Origin: Lottia gigantea
Taxonomy: Eukaryota; Mollusca; Gastropoda; Lottiidae
Assembly: GCF_000327385.1 (NCBI RefSeq)
Contig: NW_008707225.1
Location: forward strand, 3,915,250 to 3,979,249
Direction of reading: 5' to 3'
DNA: 64,000 nucleotides
Of the stretch, positions 1 through 10,995 are shown piece by piece; position 1 is the stretch's first letter; each line of letters opens with the position of its first letter. A model generated the notes under the pieces. It was not told where the DNA came from. It did no database searches and saw only the letters and a program-made list of their open reading frames with translations. Both the position numbers and the translations under genes were made by a program.

Positions 1-281
1 AATTAACAAAAGTACAGTAAAGATCAGACCTAAATGCAAGATAGGCTTTTGGTCCAATTTCTTCTACTAATAAGGTAATTATTATTATTATTAAATCCTT
101 GTCATTGGAACCAGAAAGTTAGAAAAAGTGGAGTTTCTGTTTAGTAAAAATGCATGGAATAAGACACAAAAAAGTACGAATGGCATCTCATTGTATGTGA
201 TTCAGGTTTAAATCTCTCGATAATCGATAGAATGTACTTTTTCTGTTGATATAATTGTCAATAATATCAACATTTACATAC

Positions 282-1071
282 CGTCTACATCAGCAATACT
301 GTATGCTTTCATAAAATCAGGATGAGCTATATCTTCACCAATAGCTAGTGCTAATTCCTTTCTGCTAATAATACCATCTTCATTCATATCGTAGGCAGCA
401 AAAGAATTGGGAATTGGTGTTACATGACCTTGCTGGTTTAATTGCTGTAAAATAGAATGAAAGTCTTGTCTAGTTGTTTTGTTTTATGGTGATGGGTAAA
501 ATGGACAGATTCCACTCGAAAAATTAGTTTAATTCCATGCTTTATTCAAAACAAAATGAGCATTCTTTACATACATTGATGGATAAACATAATATAGTTG
601 TGAATTGTAATATATAATAAGATTGACACATTTAATCTTAATATGTATATCTATTATAAAGTTGGTGGCAAGACTTTTGCTTCCCCGTATATAGTTTGGT
701 ATAATGTTCATGCTGTCCGATCAGTAAACTATTATTTTTCCTTATTTTCAAGACTAACAGCTAAAAAAGCATTATTGTTTTGTTCGAAAGATTGAATGAT
801 AAAAAGCGTTACTATGTAGATTATTTTTATGTTGATGTCTTACCTGGGTAACATCTCGTTTTCCTCTACAACCCAAATTACAAGCTAATTTACAAACTCC
901 TTGTCGGCAGAGCCTTGGACATGCATGATTACAAGCTACGTTCTTAACAACTCGACCAACTCTTCTAATACCCCGACCAATTCTTCTTAAAGTTCTTCTC
1001 AATCTCCAGCTTTCACTACCTTGAACCAAACAGACTAACACAAGTGCGAGAAGTAGCAGTGAGACTTTCAT
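282..1071 (-). CDS. Gene A: secreted cationic six-cysteine peptide with EF-hand domain (3' end outside window)
   Basis: Two coding exons are visible: 1071-844 (76 codons, phase-0 donor CAG|GTAAGA) and 444-282 (acceptor TTTTACAG, donor G|GTATGT). Residues 1 to about 21 form a signal peptide. Residues 22-46 are very arginine-rich and amphipathic. Six cysteines (47, 51, 55, 60, 64, 68) fit C-x3-C-x3-C-x4-C-x3-C-x3-C. Gly-Lys-Arg at 70-72 is a classic cleavage and amidation signal. The second exon encodes the linker GHVTPIPN and a canonical EF-hand loop at 95-106 (D-M-N-E-D-G-I-I-S-R-K-E), then the first residues of a second loop. The rest lies beyond position 1; I see no further exon in 1-271. 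The ATG was chosen because it starts the signal peptide two bases after a splice acceptor, as in the two paralogues. Function is unknown; antimicrobial or membrane-active peptide plus calcium binding is inference. Confidence 0.85.
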
Positions 1072-2089
1072 ATCTGTGAAAGAAATAAAAATCATCATTA
1101 TTATTATAAAATGCGAACCTTGTATTTTATACTTTTGTAAGTCGCCGTGCATTATCCATCGATAATTGCTTATTGTTGACCCTGCATAGTAGCGCAAATA
1201 GTATCCATCTTTACCAAATTCCAGCTGCAGTCTTTTATATTCCAAACATAATGCCTATTGAACCAGAACTCCATGACCAGTGTCTGATAATTTAATCTTC
1301 ACATTGCAAGATATTAATAACCAAATTGAAAGTGCACCTATCGAAGAAAATTTCTGATTCTTTTTATTCTGGGAGATAGGGTAAGGGGTGTCTTAAAAAC
1401 TATTTTAGAATAAAGAAATAGAATGTATTATATTGAACAAATGAACAATATTCTATGAAAGAAAATCATGACGTCATTCTAAACGTCATTCAACCTAAAA
1501 TGTATTGAAAATATTCACAAAAGCAATATTGTTAAAAAAATATGAAATTTGATGTTTTTGAAATCCTTTCAGGATCATCCTGTCCATTCGAAAACTAAAA
1601 TAATTTGATGTTTTCCTTACTTCAAACATGACGCAGTTGAAAAGACAGACAGAGAAAACTTTTTCTTGTTATATTTTTATATAGCCTACATTGATAATAA
1701 AACAGGCTCTTTTTGGATAGGTTAAAATAAGCCCTGAAGATTTGATGATGAATAAAATCATATAACTGAAGACATTTAATTAAATATCGCGTTATATCGA
1801 GTGGCCCTAATATATTAACATGGATAGAAGCCATCCTTACACCAAATGACAGCTTTATAGGTTAAAATCATCTCCCGATTGCATTTCAAAAGATTATTGT
1901 GTGTGTGGGAATCTCGGTACAACGATGTGAGAGAAATAACCTTAACTTTAAGACCAATCGTAATGTTACATTAACACAATGTATTTTGCATTTCGAATAC
2001 AAATCTCGAAATATGATTAATGTTAATAAATCACAGCTGTTAAATAATTCAACTTTAATATTTAAGTTATCGTACAGGCATACCCCCAA

Positions 2090-2240
2090 CCCCCTAAATT
2101 TGTCTGGCCTGGCGTTTGCCACCTAACCCCAACCCCCCCCCCCCCCACCCCTTAGTATAAAATTTCAAACCATTGAGTTCCTAAAAGCCTGGTGGTGTTG
2201 CCCCCACCCCCTAGACAATTAGGTGGCACCACTCGGCCCC
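2090..2240. repeat. C-rich low-complexity tract in the first intron of gene A
   Basis: A run of about 15 C around 2131-2145 is flanked by further CCCCAACCCC and CCCCCACCCC blocks. It lies inside the predicted 1.3-kb first intron. The rest of that intron holds nothing I can identify. Confidence 0.6.
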
Positions 2241-2397
2241 TCCTCCTATTGCTTTATAGATACTCTACTGATTTATTAGACTAGATCTCAAAGATAAGAT
2301 TAAACCGACTAATTAGTGAATGTGTCTTGAAAGTTTGTAGTTCATAAGCACATTTGATCGAAAACATTACAATAATAACCATAACTTTATAACTTAC

Positions 2398-2489
2398 TTG
2401 CTCTCTTTCTTATCTTTCAGGGATGAAGAGTTCGGTTCAACTTAGCCTAATTCTCTTTGAATAAAATCTCATGACATTTGATATTTATA
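2398..2489 (-). promoter_or_regulatory. TATA box and non-coding first exon of gene A
   Basis: On the minus strand TATAAATA lies at 2489-2482. A strong donor (GCAA|GTAAGT) follows, with the last exon base at 2398. A start about 30 bases below the TATA box gives a first exon of roughly 2455-2398. The intron would run 2397-1074 and end in TTTCTTTCACAG, two bases before the ATG. Genes B and C have the same arrangement. The transcription start is inferred from spacing only. Confidence 0.5.
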
Positions 2490-2758
2490 CTTTTTAAGTA
2501 TCCTTGACTGTCAGAATGTTTCAAGGAAGAAACATGAGCCCACCGGATCATCAATCAAGAATATGGCCTTAAAAGAATGATAACAAACTAGCAGGTGTGA
2601 CGTCAACACCTTTTACCTAGTTATTTCGTCTTGACATTTATCATCAACTCTAAAGTTCTTTTCAAAATTCTGGAGAATTGTCAATCTTTAAGAAAAACCG
2701 CACTTGATAACTGACGTGACAAAAATCTCCTGATGTATTTCGTTTTCATTTGGACATC

Positions 2759-2808
2759 NNNNNNNNNNNNNNNNNNNNNNNNNNNNNNNNNNNNNNNNNN
2801 NNNNNNNN
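2759..2808. other. Assembly gap (50 N)
   Basis: Exactly fifty N, a placeholder length typical of scaffolding. True distance across it is unknown. Confidence 0.99.
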
Positions 2809-3780
2809 TCATTTCAAACTGTTAATTAATTTAATAGTCAAATACTATTTTCAATATTATTTCATTCATGAATAGTTAATTGTTATTAATTTCGTCAATA
2901 TTGTTATTAAAAATACATCTCATGTTTTTAGACGCATAGGTCAAGTCCAAATTTAGGACGCCACCCAGTTGTATTCTGGTCTTGTAGAAAATTCAGCCAT
3001 TTTGACTATTTCTGGAAGCGTTCTGGTTTTGGACTAAATTAAACTTTATATAGCAAATATTGATTCTTTATCACTATATTTGTAGGTAAGTTGTCAATTT
3101 GTGTGTTTAGAAACTTGTTATAAGCTTATCTTAATTTGTTAAATTTGTCATTCATTTTTAATTGTCAGGATTTTGAACAAATGTTTGCCCCACCACATTT
3201 TTATAGTGCGTGCTTAAGGTTATCTCCCTTTCAAATATGGCGGCCTCCATTTGTTTACATTTCTTGTTTCCGGGTTTGCTATCAAAATTCTGATGCAAGT
3301 GTTCTCAATTATATTATGTATTTGTTTTTATAACATTTATTCTAATTGAGAACATCTTCATAGAGTTAAAATATGTATTTGCTATATTATAACAAAATTA
3401 CTGCAATGTTATTGTTAGGGAAAATTGCCTTATGTAGTAAATGAGTCATTTTAATTCCTTTCCCTTATATTGCAATTTAGATTATTGTTAACCTTTTCTA
3501 TGCCTAGTCCTAGTGTGTTTATAGATTTATTCAGATTCTGTTATCTGATTTAATGGCCAACTTAATTAGCACAAGACTATAGGTACTAATCCAGCTGGTA
3601 ATATTATTCTCTTTAATGTTGTCAGTGCATCAAGTTGAAATAATTAATGTATTATATGGGTTACTTTATCAATTGTTATAAACAAATATTGTATTTCTGA
3701 ACTCCTGGTTCAGTTCTGGTTTTGGACTAAATGAAACTTTATATAGCAAATATTGATTCTTTATCACTATATTTTGTAGG
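2809..3780. repeat. Repeat-like stretch with a 66-bp direct repeat (3021-3086 and 3714-3780)
   Basis: A segment starting TTCTGGTTTTGGACTAAAT and ending near ATATTTTGTAGG occurs twice in the same orientation, 693 bp apart, with only a base or two of difference. The ~630 bp between includes the phrase ATGGCGGCCTCC. No coding sequence is seen. It may be an interspersed element with short terminal direct repeats or a local duplication. Confidence 0.6.
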
Positions 3781-4847
3781 ATACTACTGTGTTTATCCTG
3801 AGCACCAACTATAGCAAAATAACCCGTTATATTACAACCACCATCCCACTTCTTACCCCTAGACGTAATAGAAGAGGGCCCTGGAGGTTACATGAGCACT
3901 ATAGAGACTACAGTTTTTATCTGATTTTGATAAAACTTGGTGTGATGCTTTAGATTGATAAGATCTCGGTCAAGTTCGAATTTGACATATTTTTGATGAA
4001 CGGTTTTTGAGATATTGCCCTTGACTTAGAACGTCTTGAAATTTGTTAAAAATTGTTTGTGAGCAGGATTGAAGCTACAGTTTTGATTCTGATGAAACTT
4101 GGTGTGATCATTGAAATTGATAAGATCTCGGACAACTTCTAACTTGACGCATTTTCGATGAACTGTTTTTGAGTTATTTCCCTTGACTTTGTTAAAACGC
4201 CTCGAAATTTGTTAAAAAAATAGTTCGTGAGCAGGATTGAAGCTTCAGTTTTCAACCGATTCTGATGAAACTTGGTTTGATCATTGGAATTGATAAGATC
4301 TCGGACAAGTTCTAACTTGAAGCATTTTCGATTAATGGTTTTTGAGTTATTGCCCTTGACTTTGTTAAAACGTGTCAAAGTTTGTTTGGAGCACAATAGA
4401 AGCTACAGTTTTCAACCGATTCTAATGAAACCTGGTGTGATCATTGAAATTGATAAGATCTCGGACAAGTTTTAACTTGACACATATTCGCTAAACGGTT
4501 TTTGAGTTACTGCCCTTGACTTTGTAAAAACGCGTCAAAAATGTGTTTGTGAGCACTATAGCAGCTACAGTTTTCAACCAAATTTGATCAAACTTGGTAT
4601 GATCATTGGAATTGATAAGATCTCGGACAAATTCTAACTTGTGATATTTTTGATGAACTTTTTTTGAGTTATTGCCCTTTACTTTATAAACACACGTCAA
4701 AAGTTGTTTTTTGCCCTTGATTAGAGCTGTGTGATTTAATTGTTTGTTGTATTTGGGTTATTGATATTGATTTTAAAGACTGTTTTATCATTTCTGACAG
4801 CTGCCAGTGGGCGTATGTTACCTTGCCTCGCAAGCTATCTTTCTTTG
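3781..4847. repeat. Array of ~161-bp units, copy 1 (about five units)
   Basis: The phrase AACTTGG (once AACCTGG) recurs at 3933, 4096, 4269, 4429 and 4590, spacing 160-173 bp. Each unit also carries GATAAGATCTCGG and TTTTTGAGTTATTGCCCTTGA. The array is followed at 4807-4847 by GTGGGCGTATGTT and AAGCTATCTTTCTT, which also end the array at 30.0-31.1 kb. Open frames here are by-products of the repeat. Class unknown; a non-autonomous element with internal tandem units is the simplest reading. Confidence 0.75.
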
Positions 4848-5796
4848 CTGTATTGTTAATTTACACATCAAATATGAAAATTATTTTATTATGACTTAGC
4901 AGTCTGAAGTGACAAGAGTAAAGTTGACATTTATTTTATTTACGAATTTCGTCATTCAGATCCGGTTTTCTGGGAATTACCCATTGAAATGTACTAATAG
5001 ATATATCAGTCGTCAGGTGGGAATAAATGAGATGTCACATTTGATGACAGGTGATGACTATATAAGTATTTTTTTTCATTTATCGTCTAACGGTTCTTGA
5101 GGTTATATCAGAAATAAAATCTCATTTCCTGCATTTAAAAAAAAAGACATGTGCGTCTTTTGAAAATTTGTACATCTTAAAGATGCTAGAATTAATTCTA
5201 AACCTGGTTTCAAGCTATCATACAGTGAACAAAAATTATTTTCCAAGGCGGTTTATCTTTTCTAAATGTAGTTGTGCATCTGCTTTTTGAGAAGAAAAAA
5301 CCTTCAATATATGAATGTACTTATTCGTGGATTGTTACAAGTATTATTATTGTCATGAATATCCTTAACCTCGTAATTTACTGTATTGTTATTATGATGA
5401 TACCAGTTATGCATTGATGAAATCTAGATCGGCTTCGAATATGAAGATATCTCAATGAAGGATTACCCTTAAATTGGTAAACACGTGTAAAGTTGAGCTT
5501 GTAACGGTGGGCAAAGTTGTTATCCAATATTGATGAAACATGCACATTGACAAGATCTCGGTCCATACCAAACTTATCGATATCAACAGTTTTAAACTTA
5601 TAGCTCTTGAGTTACTTAAAGAAAAGGCACGCCGAAGGTAGAATGTAGTTTAGTTTGACCCCCTCCCTCAATATATAAAACTTATACGTTTATGGTTGGG
5701 ATCTTAGTACAGTTAGTACAAAAAATACTATAATTTGATCAACAGTTGTTTAGAACTTTCGATACCACTCTATAGTTTTCATCTGACTTTAAAGAG
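4848..5796. other. Gene-free; decayed relative of the 161-bp unit near 5390-5630
   Basis: No gene is seen. Around 5390-5630 there are phrases such as TTGATGAAAC, GACAAGATCTCGG and CTTGAGTTAC that match the 161-bp repeat family, suggesting an old degraded copy. Confidence 0.4.
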
Positions 5797-6105
5797 TACT
5801 ACCTCTTAGAATGAAAATTAAGTTGATTTTGGTCAATAAGAGTACACTATTTCAATTGAACTTGGTGCCATGACGACAGAATAGAATCTCTATATAAATT
5901 ATTATATATTATATTATGTTAAAAATTTCTAAGCGTATTTCAAATTACTTACTTTAATAGATTATCACTTATTTTAATGAATTTATTGGATTATTGAGGG
6001 ATTCTGTTGTACAGTTTTGATACCAGGTGAGTCCACTGATATCCAAAGACTTATTTTGGCCAAGTTTGAAAAATGCAATTTTTTTGTCATTTTAAGAGGT
6101 AGTAT
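5797..6105. mobile_element. MITE, family 1, copy 1
   Basis: The left end reads TACTACCTCTTAGAATGAAAA and the right end is its inverted complement (CATTTTAAGAGGTAGTA, ending near 6105). The interior holds ACTTGGTGCCATGAC and CTCTATATAA, also found in inverted order in the copy at 52.9 kb. There is no coding capacity. Superfamily not determined. Confidence 0.55.
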
Positions 6106-6307
6106 GTGTTTAATAGAGCTTGATATGCATATGGCTGAGATAAAATATATAATTCAGCCGCAATGAAGGAAATATTACGAATCTAGCCTTGAAATGATAT
6201 TGCATACCTTCTATAGTATAGTATAGTTTTTTTTATTTATTGACCTAAATTGAGTAAAAATATGCCAAAATTTCGACAAGAAAATGCGCGTGTCTATCTT
6301 ATTATAA

Positions 6308-6644
6308 GGCTGCGATTACATGTGTACGCAAACTCAAACTCAATAAAAAATGGACCTATCCTATCCAATTCCTTAGTAAATCCAATTTTCTGCTTACATG
6401 TGTCCTCAAACTCAAACTCAACTCCTCCGTATGCGGAACGGCTGGCTAAGTTGTCTATATTTTGGGTTTGAGGAAGCCTACGGACAGCTTTACCCCCTAT
6501 ATGACATCATTACTGAAGTGGACCTTCATCTCCTGTGTTCATTGACTCAATACCACTCAATTTCTTTTATACCATGACAGTATTGTGGATTCACGTTTTG
6601 AGTTTGAGTTTGAGTGACGCTTACGTATACATGTCATCGCAGCC
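6308..6644. mobile_element. 337-bp MITE with TAA target duplication (PIF/Harbinger-like)
   Basis: The left end starts GGCTGCGATTACATGTGTAC and the right end is its inverted complement, closing with ATCGCAGCC. TAA flanks both sides (6305-6307 and 6645-6647), the 3-bp duplication typical of PIF/Harbinger elements. Next to both ends, and again inside at about 6390-6421, is the motif CAAACTCAAACTCA. The element has no transposase. Confidence 0.65.
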
Positions 6645-6647
6645 TAA

Positions 6648-7758
6648 CATGTTTTAAGTTGGGATCGAAACAAGTGGTAGATATAAAACGATTTGGTAAG
6701 CATCTTCATTGTATAGAAGCTATCACTCTCGACAAAGCTTTCATATATTTGATCTTGAAGTCAGTTAACATGAAATCTATTTCTTTATATAAAAACATAT
6801 CAAACTTAGCTCGGCTGGTAGCTTAGACAATGAATTTCTGGGTTTAGGCAGAAAATATCAAACAAGATAGTTATTTTAACCCCCCCCCCCCCCCTTCGTG
6901 ACCTTAGAAAAATGATTTGCTCCCTACTTCTTTCGCTAGTTTGTAAAATAGCTAGAGGACTGTGTCTACTGAGGCAGAAAGTTGAAAGAATGGTGTATCC
7001 TCCACTTTGTGGTCGTCTTTCCTGAACACTTAAAATGGGATCATTTTTATACGTCCACATTGCTTCATCCATGACTGACGGAGGGTCAAATGTATGGTAC
7101 AAATTTGTACCTTTCGAAAATCTAAAATGTATTAAATATGAGTTATTGGCTTTGCTTTTCGAAAAAAGGTTTTATTTCTAGCAGAAAAATACCAGTTTGG
7201 TATTACTTATGGAAGAGCCCTATAGAAAACCGAAAAAATTCTGCAAGATATGTATGAGTAAAGGAGTAATATTTCATACTGGTGATGGTTACCATTCTGC
7301 CAAATGATTTAATTTAACAAAGATAGCGTATGAGGCTTTTTCTGTTAACCACATAAAACACAAATTCCCCTGTGCCCTTAAGGTTAACTCACAAAGGCGT
7401 CTCATAGATGTAACAATTGGGTTAGCAAATATAGGTGTTTTTTTTTATCAAGCACTGAAAACGGTTTAAAAAATGTACTATTCACTAAATGAAGATGCCA
7501 AATCCGGGTTTAGACTATGTATCTACTTCAATTTTGCAGTGACAGAGTAGGTGTTCTTAGTTAAAAACAGGATACAATTTAGAATTGAGTTTTTATGGCC
7601 AAAAAGTCTAATCAAAGAATTTATTATGCTAATTTTCGAAAATTCTATTTACTATAAAATCAAATAAAAAGTAACAATGTTTACACATCACATCAAATTG
7701 CTGGTAAATCTGACACCAAATATTGACAATTCTTACTTCCGCCAAGAACCCGGAGATT
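6648..7758. other. Gene-free stretch between gene A and gene B
   Basis: No coding sequence or RNA gene is recognised. A run of 14 C lies at about 6881-6894. The open frames present show no domain, signal peptide or splice context. Confidence 0.5.
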
Positions 7759-7851
7759 GCTGAGTATATAGGGTGAAACATGTTTTCCTATCAACCCCAT
7801 TCCAGAATCAAAGCAGCTTAATCTTGTTGTTCATATATTTACAAAGAACAG
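7759..7851 (+). promoter_or_regulatory. TATA box and non-coding first exon of gene B
   Basis: GAGTATATAGG around 7760 is a TATA candidate. About 30 bases later a first exon of roughly 7790-7851 ends at a perfect donor (ACAG|GTAAGTATT, GT at 7852). The intron 7852-8338 ends TATTTTCAG, five bases before the ATG. The start site is inferred from spacing. Confidence 0.5.
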
Positions 7852-8343
7852 GTAAGTATTACATGTAGTTTATTATAGTGATTTTCGAGCTGATAAAGGT
7901 TCAATTTTCAGAATTTGTTTCCATTCACTTTCTCTGAACTTACTCACTTTAAGTCTCGCTGATAACCAGTTATTAATAATGAGGTCATAATGGAGCCTTA
8001 TGAACTTTACGCCAGGTTACAAGATTAATGAACTGAACGCCAGGTTGTACAAAATGGTATCATTTAAATTTGGATTGACACTACGTACAGAAGATTATTA
8101 AAAATCTTACATGTCTTCCGGCATACCTGACCATGCGAAGGTTGAAAATTACCTGAGAGTGATGTAGTCTATACTTCTACGGCAAGAGAACAGGATGTAT
8201 GATTTTAATTTCTAATGATTACTTAAAATGATCTCTCTAGAATAAGAAAGAAAGCATCTTGACGACTGTACCCCTCTAATATGTGTCGGTAAACGTTCAT
8301 AAATCACAATCCGAAGTACTTTCTGAATATATTTTCAGAAAGG

Positions 8344-9884
8344 ATGAAGTTATCTTTAATCTTACTAACTGTTCTGGTACTTGGTTTGGCGAATGACACA
8401 GATGCATGGTTTTTTAGGTTTAGGAGAGTATTTCGTTGGGTAGGCAGAAATTTCCGTACGATAAAAGATGTTGGTTGCCCATTATTATGCCCTAAAGTTT
8501 GTCAGAAAACCGTCTGTAAACTTGCATGTGGCTTAGGATGTGGTCGTGGTAAGCGAGAGGCAGTGAAGGTAAGTTTTTTTCCTAAATTTCAGTCTTCATG
8601 AAACTGAGGTCAACATTTTTCCGTCAACATTTATCAGTCTGATAGTTGTCTGAAAATCTCTGTGAAAATGTCCTGTGATTCTGGAAAATCACTATTCAAG
8701 CCAAATATTATTTGCGTCATTCGCAAATTTTCGTATAATCACAGCAACCTCAGGCAGCATAGCATAAAATTTCCTCGAAGCAAACCCAAAGATGAGAAAA
8801 CCGATTAGGAAATAACTTAATTTACAATTAAATCATTTGTTATTCTCGTTTCTTCATTCAAGAATTCAGAAGGTCATGTAGCACCTCTTCCTAATATGTT
8901 TAGTAGTTATGATTTTGATGATGATGGTGTAATATCTAAGGATGAACTGGCTACAGCTATCAATGAAAATATAACAGATTCCACATTCGTAGTAGCCTTC
9001 CGTTATACTGACAAAGACGGTAAGTGTTTAGGGGGACATTTCAGTTGAATTAATTTGAATTTTAATTTGGAATACATATATGGTGGTTGTTCCCGACGAG
9101 ACATACGCCTCTCATATCTTATTCAGTTCAATTTATAATTTGAATATTTACATCCGCTTCTTCGTTATTTTTGATGATCATGTAAAGATTTTATATTATA
9201 CCGTATACACCTGTTATTTTATTGCTCTGTTTTATTATAGGCAATGGTTTTTTATCAAAAAAGGAATTCTACAATGGACCTTTTGTTCTTGAGATGGATG
9301 TAAATGAACAAGATGGTAAGATTATGTATAAAATTTTAATTTGTTACATTTTGACTTAAAACGTTCTCTACATTAATTTATTGGATAATTCGTCATTATT
9401 GTTCTTCACGAGATGCTTTGATTGATTACACTGGGGGAGAATGGCAATGGAGACGAAAAAAATGAGGTAAAAAAAAATGTGATAAAATATTACTAAATTT
9501 TTTTAACACTCATTACGATAATCTAGAGCCCACAAACACGTAAAGCTATATTTCTATTGCTGGGTGGAAACTCTACTCCGTGCTCCGTTTTGATACATTA
9601 ATCTAAATCAAAGGAAACATGGTAACAACATTCCCCTATATATTTCAAAGAGTGGAACAGAAAAAGTAAAGTAGCTAACAGATCTGTGTTACATGTGTCT
9701 ATTTTTATTTCTAGATACATATTGCAAATATTTGTTTGGGATAGATGAAGACTTGGAAGAGCTTCTTACTAATGGCGAAGAAGGGTTGGGCGATGTATCT
9801 GGCATAGATGATAATTCGAACTCCACAAAGCTGGTTTCCACTGCTTCTGAGCCAGAGACTCAGAAAAAGGACAAAGTCTTATAA
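8344..9884 (+). CDS. Gene B: secreted cationic six-cysteine peptide with paired EF-hands (complete)
   Basis: Coding exons 8344-8568, 8863-9019, 9241-9315 and 9715-9884 join in frame to 208 residues. Signal peptide 1 to about 21. The mature part opens WFFRF and is Arg/aromatic-rich to residue 44. Cysteines 45, 49, 53, 58, 62 and 66 follow C-x3-C-x3-C-x4-C-x3-C-x3-C. Gly-Lys-Arg at 69-71 signals cleavage and amidation. EF-hand loops are at 92-103 (D-F-D-D-D-G-V-I-S-K-D-E) and 125-136 (D-K-D-G-N-G-F-L-S-K-K-E), both canonical calcium ligands. The tail is acidic, with YCKYL also matched in gene C. NIT at 111-113 is a possible N-glycosylation site. All introns are GT-AG with phases 0, 1, 1. The predicted product is a secreted calcium-binding precursor; what the released peptide does is unknown. 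Confidence 0.87.
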
Positions 9885-9896
9885 AGTTTGTTATCT

Positions 9897-9902
9897 AATA
9901 AA
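9897..9902 (+). terminator. Polyadenylation signal of gene B
   Basis: AATAAA lies 13 bases after the stop codon, implying a very short 3' untranslated region. Confidence 0.65.
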
Positions 9903-9915
9903 ACTATTGTTAGCA

Positions 9916-10640
9916 GTTAAGAAATGTTGTCAATTTATCCATGAAATTTTGCCTACAAACATTATATTTGGCGACTCGTGATAAATGTCTAATGACAGGG
10001 AGGTTAATTAAAATTCCGTGACTGATGATAAGGTTCTTGAGATTTTCAAAACGTACAGTAGAAATAACATCTCGCGTCTTGTCAAATAGGTTAAAGGGAA
10101 ATAACTGTAACATAATATGGACTAAGACCGGTAATTCATTTGCTACCGGTTTCCATATTAAATCACGAAATTCAACCTTCTATAACTTTTTCCAGAAATA
10201 TCTTTGACAATTTTTCAATATGTCACATGAAAGCCTGGCCAATAGGCTACTTAGATTCTGGATATAAATTCAATATATCATGACCATGAAAATCTTGAGC
10301 TAGCCAAAAGTAGCCTAGACCACTATATCATATCAACATCGCTTGACTGTCATAGCACACAAAACGATTATTTTAAGAATTATCCTTCCGCATGAAAATC
10401 TCTCATCATCTCACAAAATCTGAAAGAAAATGCAATTTCAGACACCAGTTTCCACATCTGGACGAAAAATTATTCAAAAATAGAGATGCAAAAACCCAAA
10501 AGAGAGGGAGAAACGTCCAAACAAGGGGGCAGTTTAGGTACCCCCTCCCGGAAAACTTTGTGAATTGTTACGCATTACAGTGGTGCTCCATAGAGTTATT
10601 AGTATCTTATTGCTGCCGATGACGCTCATTGGAAGCCTGT
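9916..10640. other. Gene-free; probable transposon-derived DNA to the right
   Basis: No gene recognised. Toward the right, purine-rich phrases and CCCCCTCCCGG resemble the edge of a degraded transposon, but the border cannot be placed. Confidence 0.35.
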
Positions 10641-10995
10641 GGACCTCCTCTAGAAAATTTGAGATTAGAGAATTGGTCTTCCTGGCGAATTTAAGGTTCA
10701 AGATTATTTGTCTGGCGTCTGTCGTATGCCGCTTAGAAAATTTTGATAATTAGACGCCCAAAAACGCGATTTCCTGACATTTTCTGACGAATTTAAGGTT
10801 CAAGATTATTTGTATAACGTCTGAGGTGTGTCTCTTTTAAAATTTTAAGAATTAGACGTACGGAAACGCCATTTCCTGATTTTTTCCGACGAATTTAAGG
10901 CCCAGGATTTTTTGTCTTATAACAATTGAATTAAAAATTAACAATTGACATTTTTCTAGGAGGGGGGGGGGGGCCTCCCTTTGGCTACGGCCCTG
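10641..10995. mobile_element. hAT-like transposon fragment with internal 102-bp tandem repeat
   Basis: The right end, read on the minus strand, is CAGGGCCGTAGCCAAAGG, the CAGGG-CGTAGCCA start common in hAT-type elements, followed by a C-run (G-run at about 10961-10974). To its left a unit starting GGCGAATTTAAGG or GACGAATTTAAGG begins at 10684, 10786 and 10888, exactly 102 bp apart, with a partial copy before. No transposase is seen and no matching left end was found, so the fragment is probably incomplete. Confidence 0.5.

Noticed and set aside
772-843. Extension of gene A beyond residue 76 in the same frame.
   Set aside because: A consensus donor lies at 843 and the EF-hand exon joins in phase, as in genes B and C, so this stretch is intron.
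4139-4700. Several small frames on both strands encoding repeated phrases.
   Set aside because: They are translations of the 161-bp tandem unit and have no independent support.
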